From positions 62,001-126,000 of the forward strand of contig CAYZZU010000001.1 of NCBI GenBank assembly GCA_964483105.1: a stretch of DNA of 64,000 bases, read 5' to 3'. The notes under the pieces are model-generated. The model saw nothing but the letters and a program-made list of their open reading frames with translations, did not search any database and was not told the origin of the DNA. This document shows, piece by piece, positions 1 through 8,495 of the stretch. Position 1 is the first letter of the stretch. Each line of letters opens with the position of its first letter. This DNA is from CAYZZU01 sp964483105. Lineage in GTDB: Bacteria; CG2-30-53-67. A program made the translations under genes and the position numbers.

Positions 1-1011
1 AGCGATAAGGTAGAGCCGATGGTCACCCGGATCATTCCGGTGAACTATTCGGACATCGACAAGATCAAAAGTTCGGAGCTGATCAGCAACATCCTCAGCG
101 ACCGGGGAAAGATCGATATCGATGAAAGGACGAATACCCTGATTGTGCACGACATATCGAAGAACGTGGAACAGATCGAAACCCTGGTGCGGAGGTTGGA
201 CACCCGGATTCCCCAGGTTCTGATTGAGGCCCGAATTGTGGAAGCGAACGACGGTTTCGCGAGAGAGGTCGGGGTCCAGTGGGGATTCGCCAGGGGCAAG
301 CAATCCAAACATACCTCTTCCAATATCTTCGGTGGCAATACCGGATCCGATGCCTTCTATGGGCTGAAAGACCGGGATACGGGGACGCCGGCCATATCCG
401 GCGGTGATACCCTTCCGGTGGGATTTAATCTGAACCTTCCCGCGACATCTGTTCTGAGTCCACCCGGCACATTCGGGTTCAATTTAGGCCGTTTCTTTTC
501 AGACGGTATTGCCGTTCTGGACATGCGGCTTTCCCTCGCGCAGACCAAGAATCTTGCCAAGGTCATTTCCTCGCCCCGGATCATGACCGTGGACAACCAG
601 AAGGCGAACATCATCCAGGGAGAGGACATCCCCTTCCTGAACACCACTTCCCAGAACGGCGCCACCGTAGAGTTTGTGGAGGCCAATCTGGAACTCGAGG
701 TGACTCCCCACGTGACCTCCGAGAACACCATACTGCTCGAAGTGGAGACCCATCGTGACGCTCCGAATTTTGATGACGCGGTGGCGGGGAATCCGGCCAT
801 CACCCGGAATACGGCCAAAACGTCGGTACTTTTAGACGACGGTGAGATCACGGTGATCGGGGGTATCTATGTGATTGACAAGACGGAGAAGGAGGAAGGG
901 ATCCCCGGTCTGATGAATCTTCCCTATGTCGGAAGGCTGTTCCGACGAGAGCTCACAGACAAGAAGAAGAAGGAACTCCTGGTCTTTATTATTCCCAAGA
1001 TCATCCGCTGA
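1..1011 (+). CDS. pilQ: Type IV pilus secretin PilQ, C-terminal part (start lies outside the window)
   Basis: The frame is open at the left edge, so only about the last 336 residues are present. PilQ forms the outer-membrane ring through which type IV pili are extruded. The visible part starts in an N1-type secretin domain (VNYSDIDKIKSSELISNILS, then the RTNTLIVHDI strand) and continues into the secretin barrel (IPQVLIEARIVEAN, SSPRIMTVDNQKANI, IGGIYVIDKTEKEEGIPGL). It ends with the typical LLVFIIPKII terminus. In many deltaproteobacteria pilQ closes the pilMNOPQ operon and is followed by aroC, as here. The stop codon lies inside a stable hairpin. Family call is firm. Confidence 0.93.
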   Translation, partial: SDKVEPMVTRIIPVNYSDIDKIKSSELISNILSDRGKIDIDERTNTLIVHDISKNVEQIETLVRRLDTRIPQVLIEARIVEANDGFAREVGVQWGFARGKQSKHTSSNIFGGNTGSDAFYGLKDRDTGTPAISGGDTLPVGFNLNLPATSVLSPPGTFGFNLGRFFSDGIAVLDMRLSLAQTKNLAKVISSPRIMTVDNQKANIIQGEDIPFLNTTSQNGATVEFVEANLELEVTPHVTSENTILLEVETHRDAPNFDDAVAGNPAITRNTAKTSVLLDDGEITVIGGIYVIDKTEKEEGIPGLMNLPYVGRLFRRELTDKKKKELLVFIIPKIIR

Positions 1012-1043
1012 AGGGAACCCCCGGTACGGGGCGTTCCCTTCAG
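1008..1043 (+). terminator. Strong hairpin at the end of pilQ
   Basis: An 11-bp perfect inverted repeat (CTGAAGGGAAC at 1008-1018, GTTCCCTTCAG at 1033-1043) encloses a further CCCC/GGGG pairing. It includes the pilQ stop codon. No T-tract follows at once, although the next 40 bases are T-rich, so it may protect the 3' end or terminate inefficiently. Confidence 0.55.
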
Positions 1044-1125
1044 CACGAATCTTGTATTTACATCCTTCCTTTTTTTGATTATGATTCCATCCGGGTTTTT
1101 CATTCTACGATAGGTGTTGTGATCC

Positions 1126-2292
1126 ATGGTTCTGCGTTATATGACAGCCGGTGAGTCCCATGGGAGGGGGCTGACCGCCATTCTGGAAGGGATGCCCGCG
1201 GGTCTTCCTCTTTCCTCCGATCGAATCAATCTCGATCTTTCCCGTCGGATGGTCGGGTATGGACGGGGGGCCAGGATGCGGATCGAGGCGGATCGGGTTA
1301 CGATTCTGTCCGGGGTTCGCGGGGGAGAAACCCTGGGGAGCCCGATCGCCTTCTGGATTGAAAACCGTGACTGGAAGAACTGGCAGGAAGTGATGTCCGC
1401 GGAGGGAAAGGGAACCGGGGAGTTGAAGCAGCTCACGCGACCCCGTCCCGGGCATGCCGACCTGCCCGGCGGGATGAAGTACGGCCATCGGGATCTCAGG
1501 AACATCCTGGAGCGGTCCTCCGCCCGGGAGACGGCCGCGCGCGTGGCCGTGGGGGCGGCGGCCCGTTCTCTTCTGTCCGTGTTCGGGATTGAAGTCGTAA
1601 GCCATGTGGTGGAGATTGGAGGAATACGGTCACACCGGGAAGAAAAACTTTCTGCGCGGAAGATCAGGAGGGTTGCTGAAAAATCCGATCTGCGTTGTCT
1701 GGATCCCGAGACGGCCGCCCGGATGCGGAAGAGGATCGATGAAGCCCGGGAGGAAGGGGATTCTCTGGGGGGGGTTTTTGAGGTGATCGCATCGGGGGTT
1801 CCCGTAGGTCTTGGGAGTCACGTGCATTATGATCGGAAACTGAACGGCCGTCTTGCCGGCGCCGTGATGTCGATTCAGGCCATCAAGGGAGTGGAAATCG
1901 GCATCGGTTTCGAGGCGGCACGGCAACCCGGCTCTGAGATTCATGATGAGATCTTCTATTCCGAACGGAAGGGGTTCTATCGGAGAACCAATCGTGCCGG
2001 TGGGATTGAAGGGGGGATCAGCAACGGGGAGGAGATCGTGATCCGGGCGGCCATGAAGCCGATCCCGACTTTAATGAGGCCCCTTCGTTCCGTGGATATC
2101 GCCGACCGACGGACCTTCAAGGCGAGCGTGGAACGATCCGATGTTTGTGCCGTTCCCGCGGCTGGGGTAGTCGCCGAGGCGGTCGTGGCCTTCGAACTCG
2201 CGCGCGCCTTCATCGAGAAATTCGGAGGGGATTCCCTGTCTGAGATGAAGAGGAACTATGAAGGGTTTCAATCGGATGTCCATCAATATTAA
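1126..2292 (+). CDS. aroC: Chorismate synthase
   Basis: This 388-residue protein has the full length of the family. It catalyses the last shikimate step, converting 5-enolpyruvylshikimate-3-phosphate to chorismate with reduced FMN. It begins MVLRYMTAGESHGRGLTAIL, the usual N-terminal signature. Further conserved blocks are RPGHADLPGGMKYGH with RNILERSSARETAARVA, and NRAGGIEGGISNGEEIV with the MKPIPTL strand. The upstream Shine-Dalgarno is weak. Its 3' end overlaps aroB by 35 bp, so the two are translationally coupled. No aroK lies between them, unlike in several related genomes. Confidence 0.97.
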   Translation: MVLRYMTAGESHGRGLTAILEGMPAGLPLSSDRINLDLSRRMVGYGRGARMRIEADRVTILSGVRGGETLGSPIAFWIENRDWKNWQEVMSAEGKGTGELKQLTRPRPGHADLPGGMKYGHRDLRNILERSSARETAARVAVGAAARSLLSVFGIEVVSHVVEIGGIRSHREEKLSARKIRRVAEKSDLRCLDPETAARMRKRIDEAREEGDSLGGVFEVIASGVPVGLGSHVHYDRKLNGRLAGAVMSIQAIKGVEIGIGFEAARQPGSEIHDEIFYSERKGFYRRTNRAGGIEGGISNGEEIVIRAAMKPIPTLMRPLRSVDIADRRTFKASVERSDVCAVPAAGVVAEAVVAFELARAFIEKFGGDSLSEMKRNYEGFQSDVHQY

Positions 2293-3373
2293 GCCCACGG
2301 AAAAAGTCAATGTCCGTCTGGGGGATCGGAGTTATTCCATCCTCATCGGGGCCGGGTCCATCGCCCGGGTCGGAGAAGAGCTCAAACCTTTGAATCTCGG
2401 CCGGAAGGTCGCACTGGTCACCAACTCCGTCGTGCGGCCGCTCTATGGGACACGGCTGAAAAAGGTCCTTGAAAAAAACGGGTTTCTGGTTCGGATGATC
2501 GAGGTTCCGGACGGGGAGACACACAAATCGCTTGCCACCGCTTCCCGCCTTTATGATGAACTGGTCGCCTTTCAAATGGACCGCAGCTCGACCGTGCTGG
2601 CCCTGGGGGGAGGAGTCATCGGAGATCTGGCCGGATTCGTCGCGGCCACGTATATGCGGGGTGTCCATTTCGTGAATATTCCCACGACCCTCCTGGCCCA
2701 GGTGGACAGTGCCATCGGAGGGAAAACCGGAGTAGACCATCCGGAAGGGAAAAACCTGATCGGGGCCTTTTATCAGCCTCGAATGGTTCTATGCGATCCG
2801 GAGCTTCTTTCGACCCTGCCGGAGAAAGAGATCCAAGCCGGGATGGCCGAGGTTGTGAAATATGGTGTCATTTCCGATCCGGAATTTTTTGATTTCCTGG
2901 AGTCTCATCTTTCGGAGATTCTTCAGTTGCGCCTGGATGCCGTCTCCGTGGTCGTACGATCTTCCTGTACGGTCAAGGCGGACGTTGTGGAACGGGATGA
3001 ACGGGAGTCGGGACTGCGTGCCATCCTGAATTTCGGTCACACCCTGGGGCATGCGGTGGAATCCCTGACCGGATACACGCGTTATATTCATGGAGAGGCC
3101 GTTTCCATGGGGATGGTGGCCGCCGCACGGATCGCCTATCGGATGGATCTTTGCGATGAACGGACGGTTTTGAGACTCAAAGAACTGTTGGACCGGATCG
3201 GGCTCCCCACCACCATGCCGGAAATCGATCCCGGGGAGGTCATGCGGATTCTTTCCCACGACAAGAAGGTGAGAGACGGCAAGGTGCGTTTTGTCCTCCC
3301 CCGAAGGATCGGTGAGGTTGTAATCCGTGAAGATGTGAAACCGAATACGATTCTCCGGGCACTCCAGGGGTGA
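2258..3373 (+). CDS. aroB: 3-dehydroquinate synthase
   Basis: AroB (371 aa) makes 3-dehydroquinate from DAHP using NAD and a divalent metal. Visible motifs are the glycine-rich NAD segment ALGGGVIGDLAGFVAATYMRG, PTTLLAQVDSAIGGKTGVDH, and the metal-binding NFGHTLGHAVE. The ATG at 2258 is preceded by AAGAGGA and lies inside the end of aroC. A second in-frame ATG at 2276 is possible but has a poorer ribosome site. It converges on der, with only 6 bp between the two stop codons. Confidence 0.96.
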   Translation: MKGFNRMSINIKPTEKVNVRLGDRSYSILIGAGSIARVGEELKPLNLGRKVALVTNSVVRPLYGTRLKKVLEKNGFLVRMIEVPDGETHKSLATASRLYDELVAFQMDRSSTVLALGGGVIGDLAGFVAATYMRGVHFVNIPTTLLAQVDSAIGGKTGVDHPEGKNLIGAFYQPRMVLCDPELLSTLPEKEIQAGMAEVVKYGVISDPEFFDFLESHLSEILQLRLDAVSVVVRSSCTVKADVVERDERESGLRAILNFGHTLGHAVESLTGYTRYIHGEAVSMGMVAAARIAYRMDLCDERTVLRLKELLDRIGLPTTMPEIDPGEVMRILSHDKKVRDGKVRFVLPRRIGEVVIREDVKPNTILRALQG

Positions 3374-3379
3374 GACGCG

Positions 3380-4696
3380 TTATTTCCTTTTCTTGAAAAA
3401 GATACGAATGGGAACCTGTTCGAAACCGAGGTGCTTCCGGAACTGATTGATGAGAAACCGGCGGTACGAAAAATGGACGCCCGCGGGCGCGTTGACGAAG
3501 AGGATAAAGGTGGGGGGCGCGATCTCCGTCTGGGTTCCGTAAAAGAACCGCACTCTTCTTTTCCGGTAGAGAGGAGGTTCATGGTGGGTGACCGCCGTGC
3601 GTAAGACCCGGTTCACATCGGCCGTTGGAATCCTCCTGAAGACCTCTTTCCTGATCCTTGTCGCGAGAGGAAAGATCCGGTTCAACTGGTAGCCGGTGAG
3701 CGCCGAAACAAAGAGGATCGGCATATAGTTCATGAACTTCAGGTGCCTCTGGATTTCCTCGGTAAAGGCCTTCCTGCTTGTTTTTCCGGACATCCGGTCC
3801 CACTTGTTTACCAGGAGTATAGAGGCGATGCCTGCCTCATAGACCAGGCCTGCGACCCGGATATCCTGGGCCGTGATCCCTTCCAAGGCGTCGATCAGGA
3901 TCAGGCAGAGGTCGGAACGTTCAATACTCTTCAGGACCTTGATCACACTGTAAGTTTCAATTTTATCACGGATCCTGCCTTTTCTTCGAATACCGGCCGT
4001 ATCGACCAGAAGATAGGGCTCTCCCTTGTAACGGATCGGCGTGTCAATGGCGTCCCGGGTGGTTCCCGGGATCTCGCTCGCGATCAACCGTTTTTCACCG
4101 ATCAGGGAGTTGATCAAGGTGGATTTTCCCACATTGGGTCTCCCCACAACGCTGATTTTAGGGGGGGCCTCTTCTTTTTCTTCTTCGGGTGCCTCTTTTT
4201 TCGGAAAGGACTCAACGACTGCTTCCATCAGTTTTTCAATACCGATGCCCTGTTCGGCCGCGATGAGATGGAAGTCTTCGGTTCCCAGCTCATAGAATTC
4301 ATAGACGTTCTTTTCCTGCCTGGGACCATCGACTTTGTTGAGGACGGGATAGACCCGTTTCCCTTTTGTCCGGAGAAAACGGTACACCTCCCGGTCTGAA
4401 GGAGTCAGACCTGTCCTGCAATCCATTACGAACAGGATACAATCCGCCTCTTCCACGGCCTTTTCTACCTGATCCCCAATCTGGCCCATCAGTGGATTCC
4501 CGGCCCGGGGTTCGAATCCTCCCGTATCGACCAGAAAAAAAGGGTGGTCGTCAAATTCCGTGAAGGAGTAGTTCCGATCGCGTGTAATGCCCGGCATATC
4601 TCCGACGATGGCCTTGCGCCGTCCGATCAGACGATTATAAAGTGTGGATTTCCCCACATTGGGTCTTCCCACAATGGCAACCACTGGTTTGGGCAT
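3380..4696 (-). CDS. der: Ribosome-assembly GTPase Der (EngA)
   Basis: Der carries two tandem GTPase domains and a KH-like C-terminal domain and helps mature the 50S subunit. Both P-loops read GRPNVGKST. The first domain starts at once (MPKPVVAIVGRPNVGKSTLY) and has DTGGFE and NKVDG. The second has DTAGI and NKWD. The C-terminal KH-like part ends with a basic tail. The frame is open for 145 codons upstream, but the ATG at 4696 with AGGAAAG just before it gives the usual length of 438 aa, so I place the start there. The gene stands alone and faces aroB. Confidence 0.96.
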   Translation of the reverse strand: MPKPVVAIVGRPNVGKSTLYNRLIGRRKAIVGDMPGITRDRNYSFTEFDDHPFFLVDTGGFEPRAGNPLMGQIGDQVEKAVEEADCILFVMDCRTGLTPSDREVYRFLRTKGKRVYPVLNKVDGPRQEKNVYEFYELGTEDFHLIAAEQGIGIEKLMEAVVESFPKKEAPEEEKEEAPPKISVVGRPNVGKSTLINSLIGEKRLIASEIPGTTRDAIDTPIRYKGEPYLLVDTAGIRRKGRIRDKIETYSVIKVLKSIERSDLCLILIDALEGITAQDIRVAGLVYEAGIASILLVNKWDRMSGKTSRKAFTEEIQRHLKFMNYMPILFVSALTGYQLNRIFPLATRIRKEVFRRIPTADVNRVLRTAVTHHEPPLYRKRRVRFFYGTQTEIAPPTFILFVNAPAGVHFSYRRFLINQFRKHLGFEQVPIRIFFKKRK

Positions 4697-5167
4697 CACA
4701 ACTTTCCTGACAAGAATGACGGTTTGAAGGTCCGAAAACGTGGAGTATCTTACCATAGGATGCGGCCGGCTCACAAGACAGATCGTAACTTGGTTCCCCT
4801 GAATGAGCGATAGGAGTTTCATCCAAAACAAAAAGCCCCTCTTGGTTGAAAGGTTTATCCGGACACTTTTCAAAACGAGCTTCCTCAACCAAACGATCTG
4901 AACATTTCTATCGCCGGATTTGGGTGGTTTATGCCCGCTTGACGAATACCGACCCCGCTGGTACTTTCTGAATGAATCCGGTTCCGGTAAGAGGAATAGG
5001 GTGGACGCCGGGACGAAGTACCTGCCGGAGAGGTCTCTACATGAGAGGGTAGCCTGAGGGGTTTTGTGACCGGTCTTTTGGAAAAAGGTCCGGCGGGAGG
5101 AGGAGTGTATTTGATCTGTGGAACAGGGCATGAATGAAATGAAGTGACAGGAAAGGAGACCATCGCA
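4697..5167. other. Intergenic region between divergent der and rubrerythrin genes
   Basis: No convincing gene is seen in these 471 bases. They hold two short sequences that recur elsewhere in the window: AATGAGCGATAGGAG at 4802-4816 (one mismatch to 43030-43044) and a 21-mer at 4900-4920 (two mismatches to 47199-47219). There is also a possible promoter for the rubrerythrin operon. Confidence 0.5.
4939..4967 (+). promoter_or_regulatory. Possible sigma70 promoter for the rubrerythrin operon
   Basis: TTGACG at 4939-4944 and TACTTT at 4962-4967 are separated by 17 bp. The start codon lies about 200 nt downstream, so the leader would be long. Suggested by pattern only. Confidence 0.35.
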
Positions 5168-5740
5168 ATGAAGTTGAAGGGATCGAAAACGGAGAAAAAC
5201 CTTCTGACCGCCTTTGCGGGGGAATCACAGGCACGCAACCGTTACACCTATTTTGCGTCCCGTGCGGGAAAAGACGGATTGGTCCAGATTGCCGACATCT
5301 TTGAAGAGACTGCCAACCAGGAGCGGGAACACGCGAAGCGGTTCTTCAAGTTTCTCGAGGGAGGAGAGGCCGAGGTCCGGTGGTCCTTCCCGGCGGGTGT
5401 GATCGGGTCCACGGCGGAGAACCTGAAGGCTGCGGCGGCCGGTGAGCACGGGGAGTGGAGCGAGATGTATCCCGGGTTTGCCCGGATCGCCCGCGAGGAA
5501 GGGTTTGATGAGATCGGCCGTGTTTTCGAAGCGATCTCGGTTGCCGAAAAACAGCATGAAAAGCGGTACCTTGACCTTCTGGCCAACGTGGAAAACGGGA
5601 CGGTATTCCGGAAGAAGGAAAAGACTGTCTGGCGGTGCAGAAATTGCGGATATCTCCATGAGGGTGATGAGGCACCGGGTGTCTGTCCGGCTTGCGCCCA
5701 TCCGCAGGCCTATTTTGAGCTTCTGGCCGAGAACTGGTAA
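5168..5740 (+). CDS. rbr: Rubrerythrin
   Basis: Rubrerythrin (190 aa) is a cytoplasmic diiron peroxidase that reduces hydrogen peroxide in anaerobes. An N-terminal ferritin-like four-helix domain carries the ligand-bearing segments ESQARNRY, EETANQEREH and VAEKQHEKRY. A C-terminal rubredoxin-like domain holds one Fe(Cys)4 site (CRNCGYLHEG, then CPACAHP). The ATG at 5168 follows AAAGGAG by 9 nt and gives the usual MKLKGSKTEKN start; a GTG at 5144 is less likely. It is first in a stress-defence cluster with a ferritin-like protein and superoxide reductase. Confidence 0.95.
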   Translation: MKLKGSKTEKNLLTAFAGESQARNRYTYFASRAGKDGLVQIADIFEETANQEREHAKRFFKFLEGGEAEVRWSFPAGVIGSTAENLKAAAAGEHGEWSEMYPGFARIAREEGFDEIGRVFEAISVAEKQHEKRYLDLLANVENGTVFRKKEKTVWRCRNCGYLHEGDEAPGVCPACAHPQAYFELLAENW

Positions 5741-5819
5741 CTGGACGACGAAGATGCCTTCCGAGAAGGTGTCTCTGTTATGGCGGGGTGATGATTGGAC
5801 ACGGGAATGGAGGGAGTAG

Positions 5820-6257
5820 ATGAAGACCAAAGAAGTGCAGGAGAAGATTATCAAAAACATGAGAAGCTGGCAGAAGATCGAGGACGCCGCGGTTTCCATC
5901 ACCGGACAGGTCATGGAAAAGACCGATAATGCGATTGTCCGAATAGTCATGGAGATCATACAGCACGACTCCAAACTGCATTACTTGGTGCAGGAGATGA
6001 TTGCCGACAGTTTGGAGAGCAAACCCCTCTCCCTGACCCCGGAGGAAATGGCTGATGTGTGGGAGATGATTGAGCGCCACCTTGCCACCGAGAAACGGAT
6101 GGTCAAGCTGGTCGAGGATTCGCTGGCCGCTCTCAAGGGAAGGAAGATGATTGTTCAGGAGTATCTGCTCAACTATCTTTGGACCGACGAAAGGAAACAC
6201 GACAAACTTTTGGCCGATTTCGAGAAAATCAAGAAAAACATCTATCCCTATGCATAA
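5820..6257 (+). CDS. Ferritin-like four-helix protein of unknown function
   Basis: A 145-residue all-helical protein without Cys motifs, signal peptide or membrane segment. It has Glu/His-rich helices reminiscent of a diiron ferritin-like fold: EIIQHDSKLHYLV, ERHLATEKRMV and TDERKHDKLL, the last resembling the ExxH helix of rubrerythrins. It lies between rubrerythrin and desulfoferrodoxin, 18 nt before the latter, with its own GAGGGAG site. A role in peroxide or superoxide handling or iron storage is inferred from context. I do not recognise a characterised family. Confidence 0.7.
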   Translation: MKTKEVQEKIIKNMRSWQKIEDAAVSITGQVMEKTDNAIVRIVMEIIQHDSKLHYLVQEMIADSLESKPLSLTPEEMADVWEMIERHLATEKRMVKLVEDSLAALKGRKMIVQEYLLNYLWTDERKHDKLLADFEKIKKNIYPYA

Positions 6258-6275
6258 TCGGAAGGAGGATGAATC

Positions 6276-6656
6276 ATGACCGAGAGGTTGCAAATCTACA
6301 AGTGTGAAGTATGCGGAAACATAGTGGAGATGATCCATCCGGGAGACGGGGAACTGGTTTGTTGTAACCGACCGATGGTGCTTTTTTCGGAGAACACGAC
6401 CGATGCCGCCCTGGAAAAGCACGTACCCGTAATCGAGAAAAACACCGAAGGGATTCTGGTCACTGTCGGCAGTGTTGCGCATCCCATGGAGGAAAAACAT
6501 TACATTGAATGGATCGAGCTGGTCGCTGACGGTACGGTCTATCGGAAGTTCCTGGAGCCGGGCGGGGAGCCGAAGGCGTTCTTTGAAATCCGGGCGGACC
6601 GGATCACGGCCCGGGAGTATTGCAACCTGCACGGGCTCTGGAAGGCGGATGCCTGA
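6276..6656 (+). CDS. dfx: Desulfoferrodoxin (2Fe superoxide reductase)
   Basis: This protein (126 aa) reduces superoxide to hydrogen peroxide without releasing oxygen. The N-terminal desulforedoxin-like domain has CEVCG and LVCCNRP, the four Cys of centre I. The catalytic domain supplies the His/Cys ligands of the Fe(His)4Cys centre in EKHVPVIE, HPMEEKHYIEWIEL and YCNLHGLW. It is preceded by GGAAGGAGG. The product peroxide would be removed by the rubrerythrin encoded 0.5 kb upstream, so the three genes form one detoxification path. Confidence 0.96.
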   Translation: MTERLQIYKCEVCGNIVEMIHPGDGELVCCNRPMVLFSENTTDAALEKHVPVIEKNTEGILVTVGSVAHPMEEKHYIEWIELVADGTVYRKFLEPGGEPKAFFEIRADRITAREYCNLHGLWKADA

Positions 6657-6784
6657 GAATATACAGAACCGTTGGGATCAGATCCCGGTTGGATGCCCGA
6701 GTTTCTATTCTTCCTTCCGGAATCGGTGAGTCGATCGGATTCGGAGCGGAGCCTGTTTTTCCGAAGATTGAATGAGGGCCGGAT

Positions 6785-8464
6785 GTGTCTTCTTCCATTC
6801 AGGTGGTGATCGGCGGTGAGGCCGGGCAGGGACTCGTCACCATCGGCCAGCTCCTGGCCAGAAGCCTTGTGCGAAGCGGTTTTTCCATCGTCGTGACGCA
6901 GGGCTATCATTCCCGTATCCGGGGAGGCCACAATACCTTCGCCGTTCGGGTGAGTTCGGAGGAAATTACGGCGCCGGGGGATCGGATCGATCTGTTGATC
7001 GCGCTTTCCCGGGAGGCCGCCTTGCTCCATCGCCGGGAACTTTCGGCGGAGGGAAGGATTGTCCTGGACCGTTCCTTCGATCTCTTCGGAGAGGAAATTC
7101 TGAGCGTTCCCTACGGGGAGTTTTCTTCCACCAGGTATTCCAATGTCGCCGCGCTCGGGGTGGCCGGTTCTCTTCTCGGTCTGGACGAGGGGTTGCTTCA
7201 CAACCTGGTGGGGGACCTCCTCGGGAAGAAGGATCCGGCGGTTGTTGAGCAGAACCGCAAGGTGTTACACGATCTGTACCGGTGGTGTGCGGAATCGTCC
7301 GATCTCTCTTCTTTTCGCCTGCCCCCTCCCCGATCCCGTGAACGCCTGATGCTAAACGGGAACGAGGCCGTGGCGTTGGGCGCCCTCTCCGCCGGTCTGA
7401 AGTTCTGTGCATTCTATCCCATGACGCCTTCCACATCGATTCCCCTGAATCTGGTCGCCAGGGCGGAGAAGGCCGGCTTGATCGTGGAGCAGGCGGAGGA
7501 TGAAATCGCCGCGGTGAACATGGCGATCGGCGCCTCCTTCGCGGGTGCTCCGGCCATGGTGGCGACCTCGGGCGGCGGGTTTGCGCTTATGGTGGAGGGG
7601 GTCAGCCTGGCCGCGATGACCGAAACACCGCTGGTGATCGTGATCGCCCAGCGTCCGGGACCGGCGACCGGGCTTCCAACCCGCACTGAACAGGGGGACC
7701 TGGAATTTGTGCTCCATTCCGGTCACGGCGAGTTCCCGAGGGCGCTCTTTGCGCCGGGGAGCGTGGAGGAGTGTTTCCACTTGACCCGGCGGGCTTTCGC
7801 GCTTGCCGAACGATACCAGGGGCCGGTTTTCCTCCTGACTGATCAGTTCCTGGCCGATTCTTTTCGGGCCGTGGAGCCTTTCGATGTTGAAAATCTCCCG
7901 CCGGTCCGGGTCGGTGCGGATCCCGCTCTGTTTGAGGGGGTGTACCACCGTTTTGCCTTTTCAGACGACGGAGTTTCGCCCCGTTTTCTGCCGGGGCGAT
8001 CCCGCTGTCTTGTGGTGGCCGACAGTGATGAACATACCGAAGACGGTCATATCACTGAAGACCTCGTCATGCGAACCCGCATGGTGAAAAAAAGGCTGGC
8101 AAAGGGGGAGGGAATGCTCCGGGAGGTGCTTCCTCCTTTCTGTTCGGGAGAGGAAAACCCCGAATTGTTGCTGGTCTGCTGGGGGTCTTCCATGGGGTCG
8201 GTCCAAGAGGCGATGTCTTCCCTGAACCGCCGTGGGAGGCGGGTCTCCATGCTCCATTTCTCCCAGGTCTGGCCGCTGGTCCCCGGACAGTTTCTGGGGA
8301 TTCTGGAGGGGGCGCAAGAGGTCGTCTCTGTCGAGGGGAACGCCACTGGGCAGTTCGCCCGCCTGATCCGCAGAGAGACGGGGTTTGAGATCACGAAGAA
8401 GGTCCTCCGGTATGACGGACTTCCGATCACGCCGGAGTTTATCCTGCGGGAGCTGAACAGCTGA
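6785..8464 (+). CDS. korA: 2-oxoacid:ferredoxin oxidoreductase, fused gamma-alpha subunit (KorA type)
   Basis: The 559-residue protein joins the gamma domain (about residues 1-180, GGEAGQGLVTIGQLLARSL) to the alpha domain (about 190-559, GNEAVALGALSAGLKFCAFY, then QAEDEIAAVNMAIGAS). With korB it decarboxylates a 2-oxoacid, most likely 2-oxoglutarate, with CoA and reduces ferredoxin. The start is GTG at 6785 behind GAGGG; no in-frame ATG fits. No separate delta ferredoxin subunit is encoded, which is common for the two-gene KorAB form. Substrate preference cannot be read from sequence; the TCA genes elsewhere in the window fit 2-oxoglutarate. Confidence 0.9.
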   Translation: MSSSIQVVIGGEAGQGLVTIGQLLARSLVRSGFSIVVTQGYHSRIRGGHNTFAVRVSSEEITAPGDRIDLLIALSREAALLHRRELSAEGRIVLDRSFDLFGEEILSVPYGEFSSTRYSNVAALGVAGSLLGLDEGLLHNLVGDLLGKKDPAVVEQNRKVLHDLYRWCAESSDLSSFRLPPPRSRERLMLNGNEAVALGALSAGLKFCAFYPMTPSTSIPLNLVARAEKAGLIVEQAEDEIAAVNMAIGASFAGAPAMVATSGGGFALMVEGVSLAAMTETPLVIVIAQRPGPATGLPTRTEQGDLEFVLHSGHGEFPRALFAPGSVEECFHLTRRAFALAERYQGPVFLLTDQFLADSFRAVEPFDVENLPPVRVGADPALFEGVYHRFAFSDDGVSPRFLPGRSRCLVVADSDEHTEDGHITEDLVMRTRMVKKRLAKGEGMLREVLPPFCSGEENPELLLVCWGSSMGSVQEAMSSLNRRGRRVSMLHFSQVWPLVPGQFLGILEGAQEVVSVEGNATGQFARLIRRETGFEITKKVLRYDGLPITPEFILRELNS

Positions 8465-8495
8465 CCCTGTTTTTTGTCCTTTGAAAGGGAGGGAG

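Noticed and set aside
4508..4523. tRNA T-arm-like sequence (GGTTCGAATCC)
   Set aside because: It lies inside der, where the minus strand codes for GGFEPR in the first GTPase domain. No acceptor or anticodon arms surround it.
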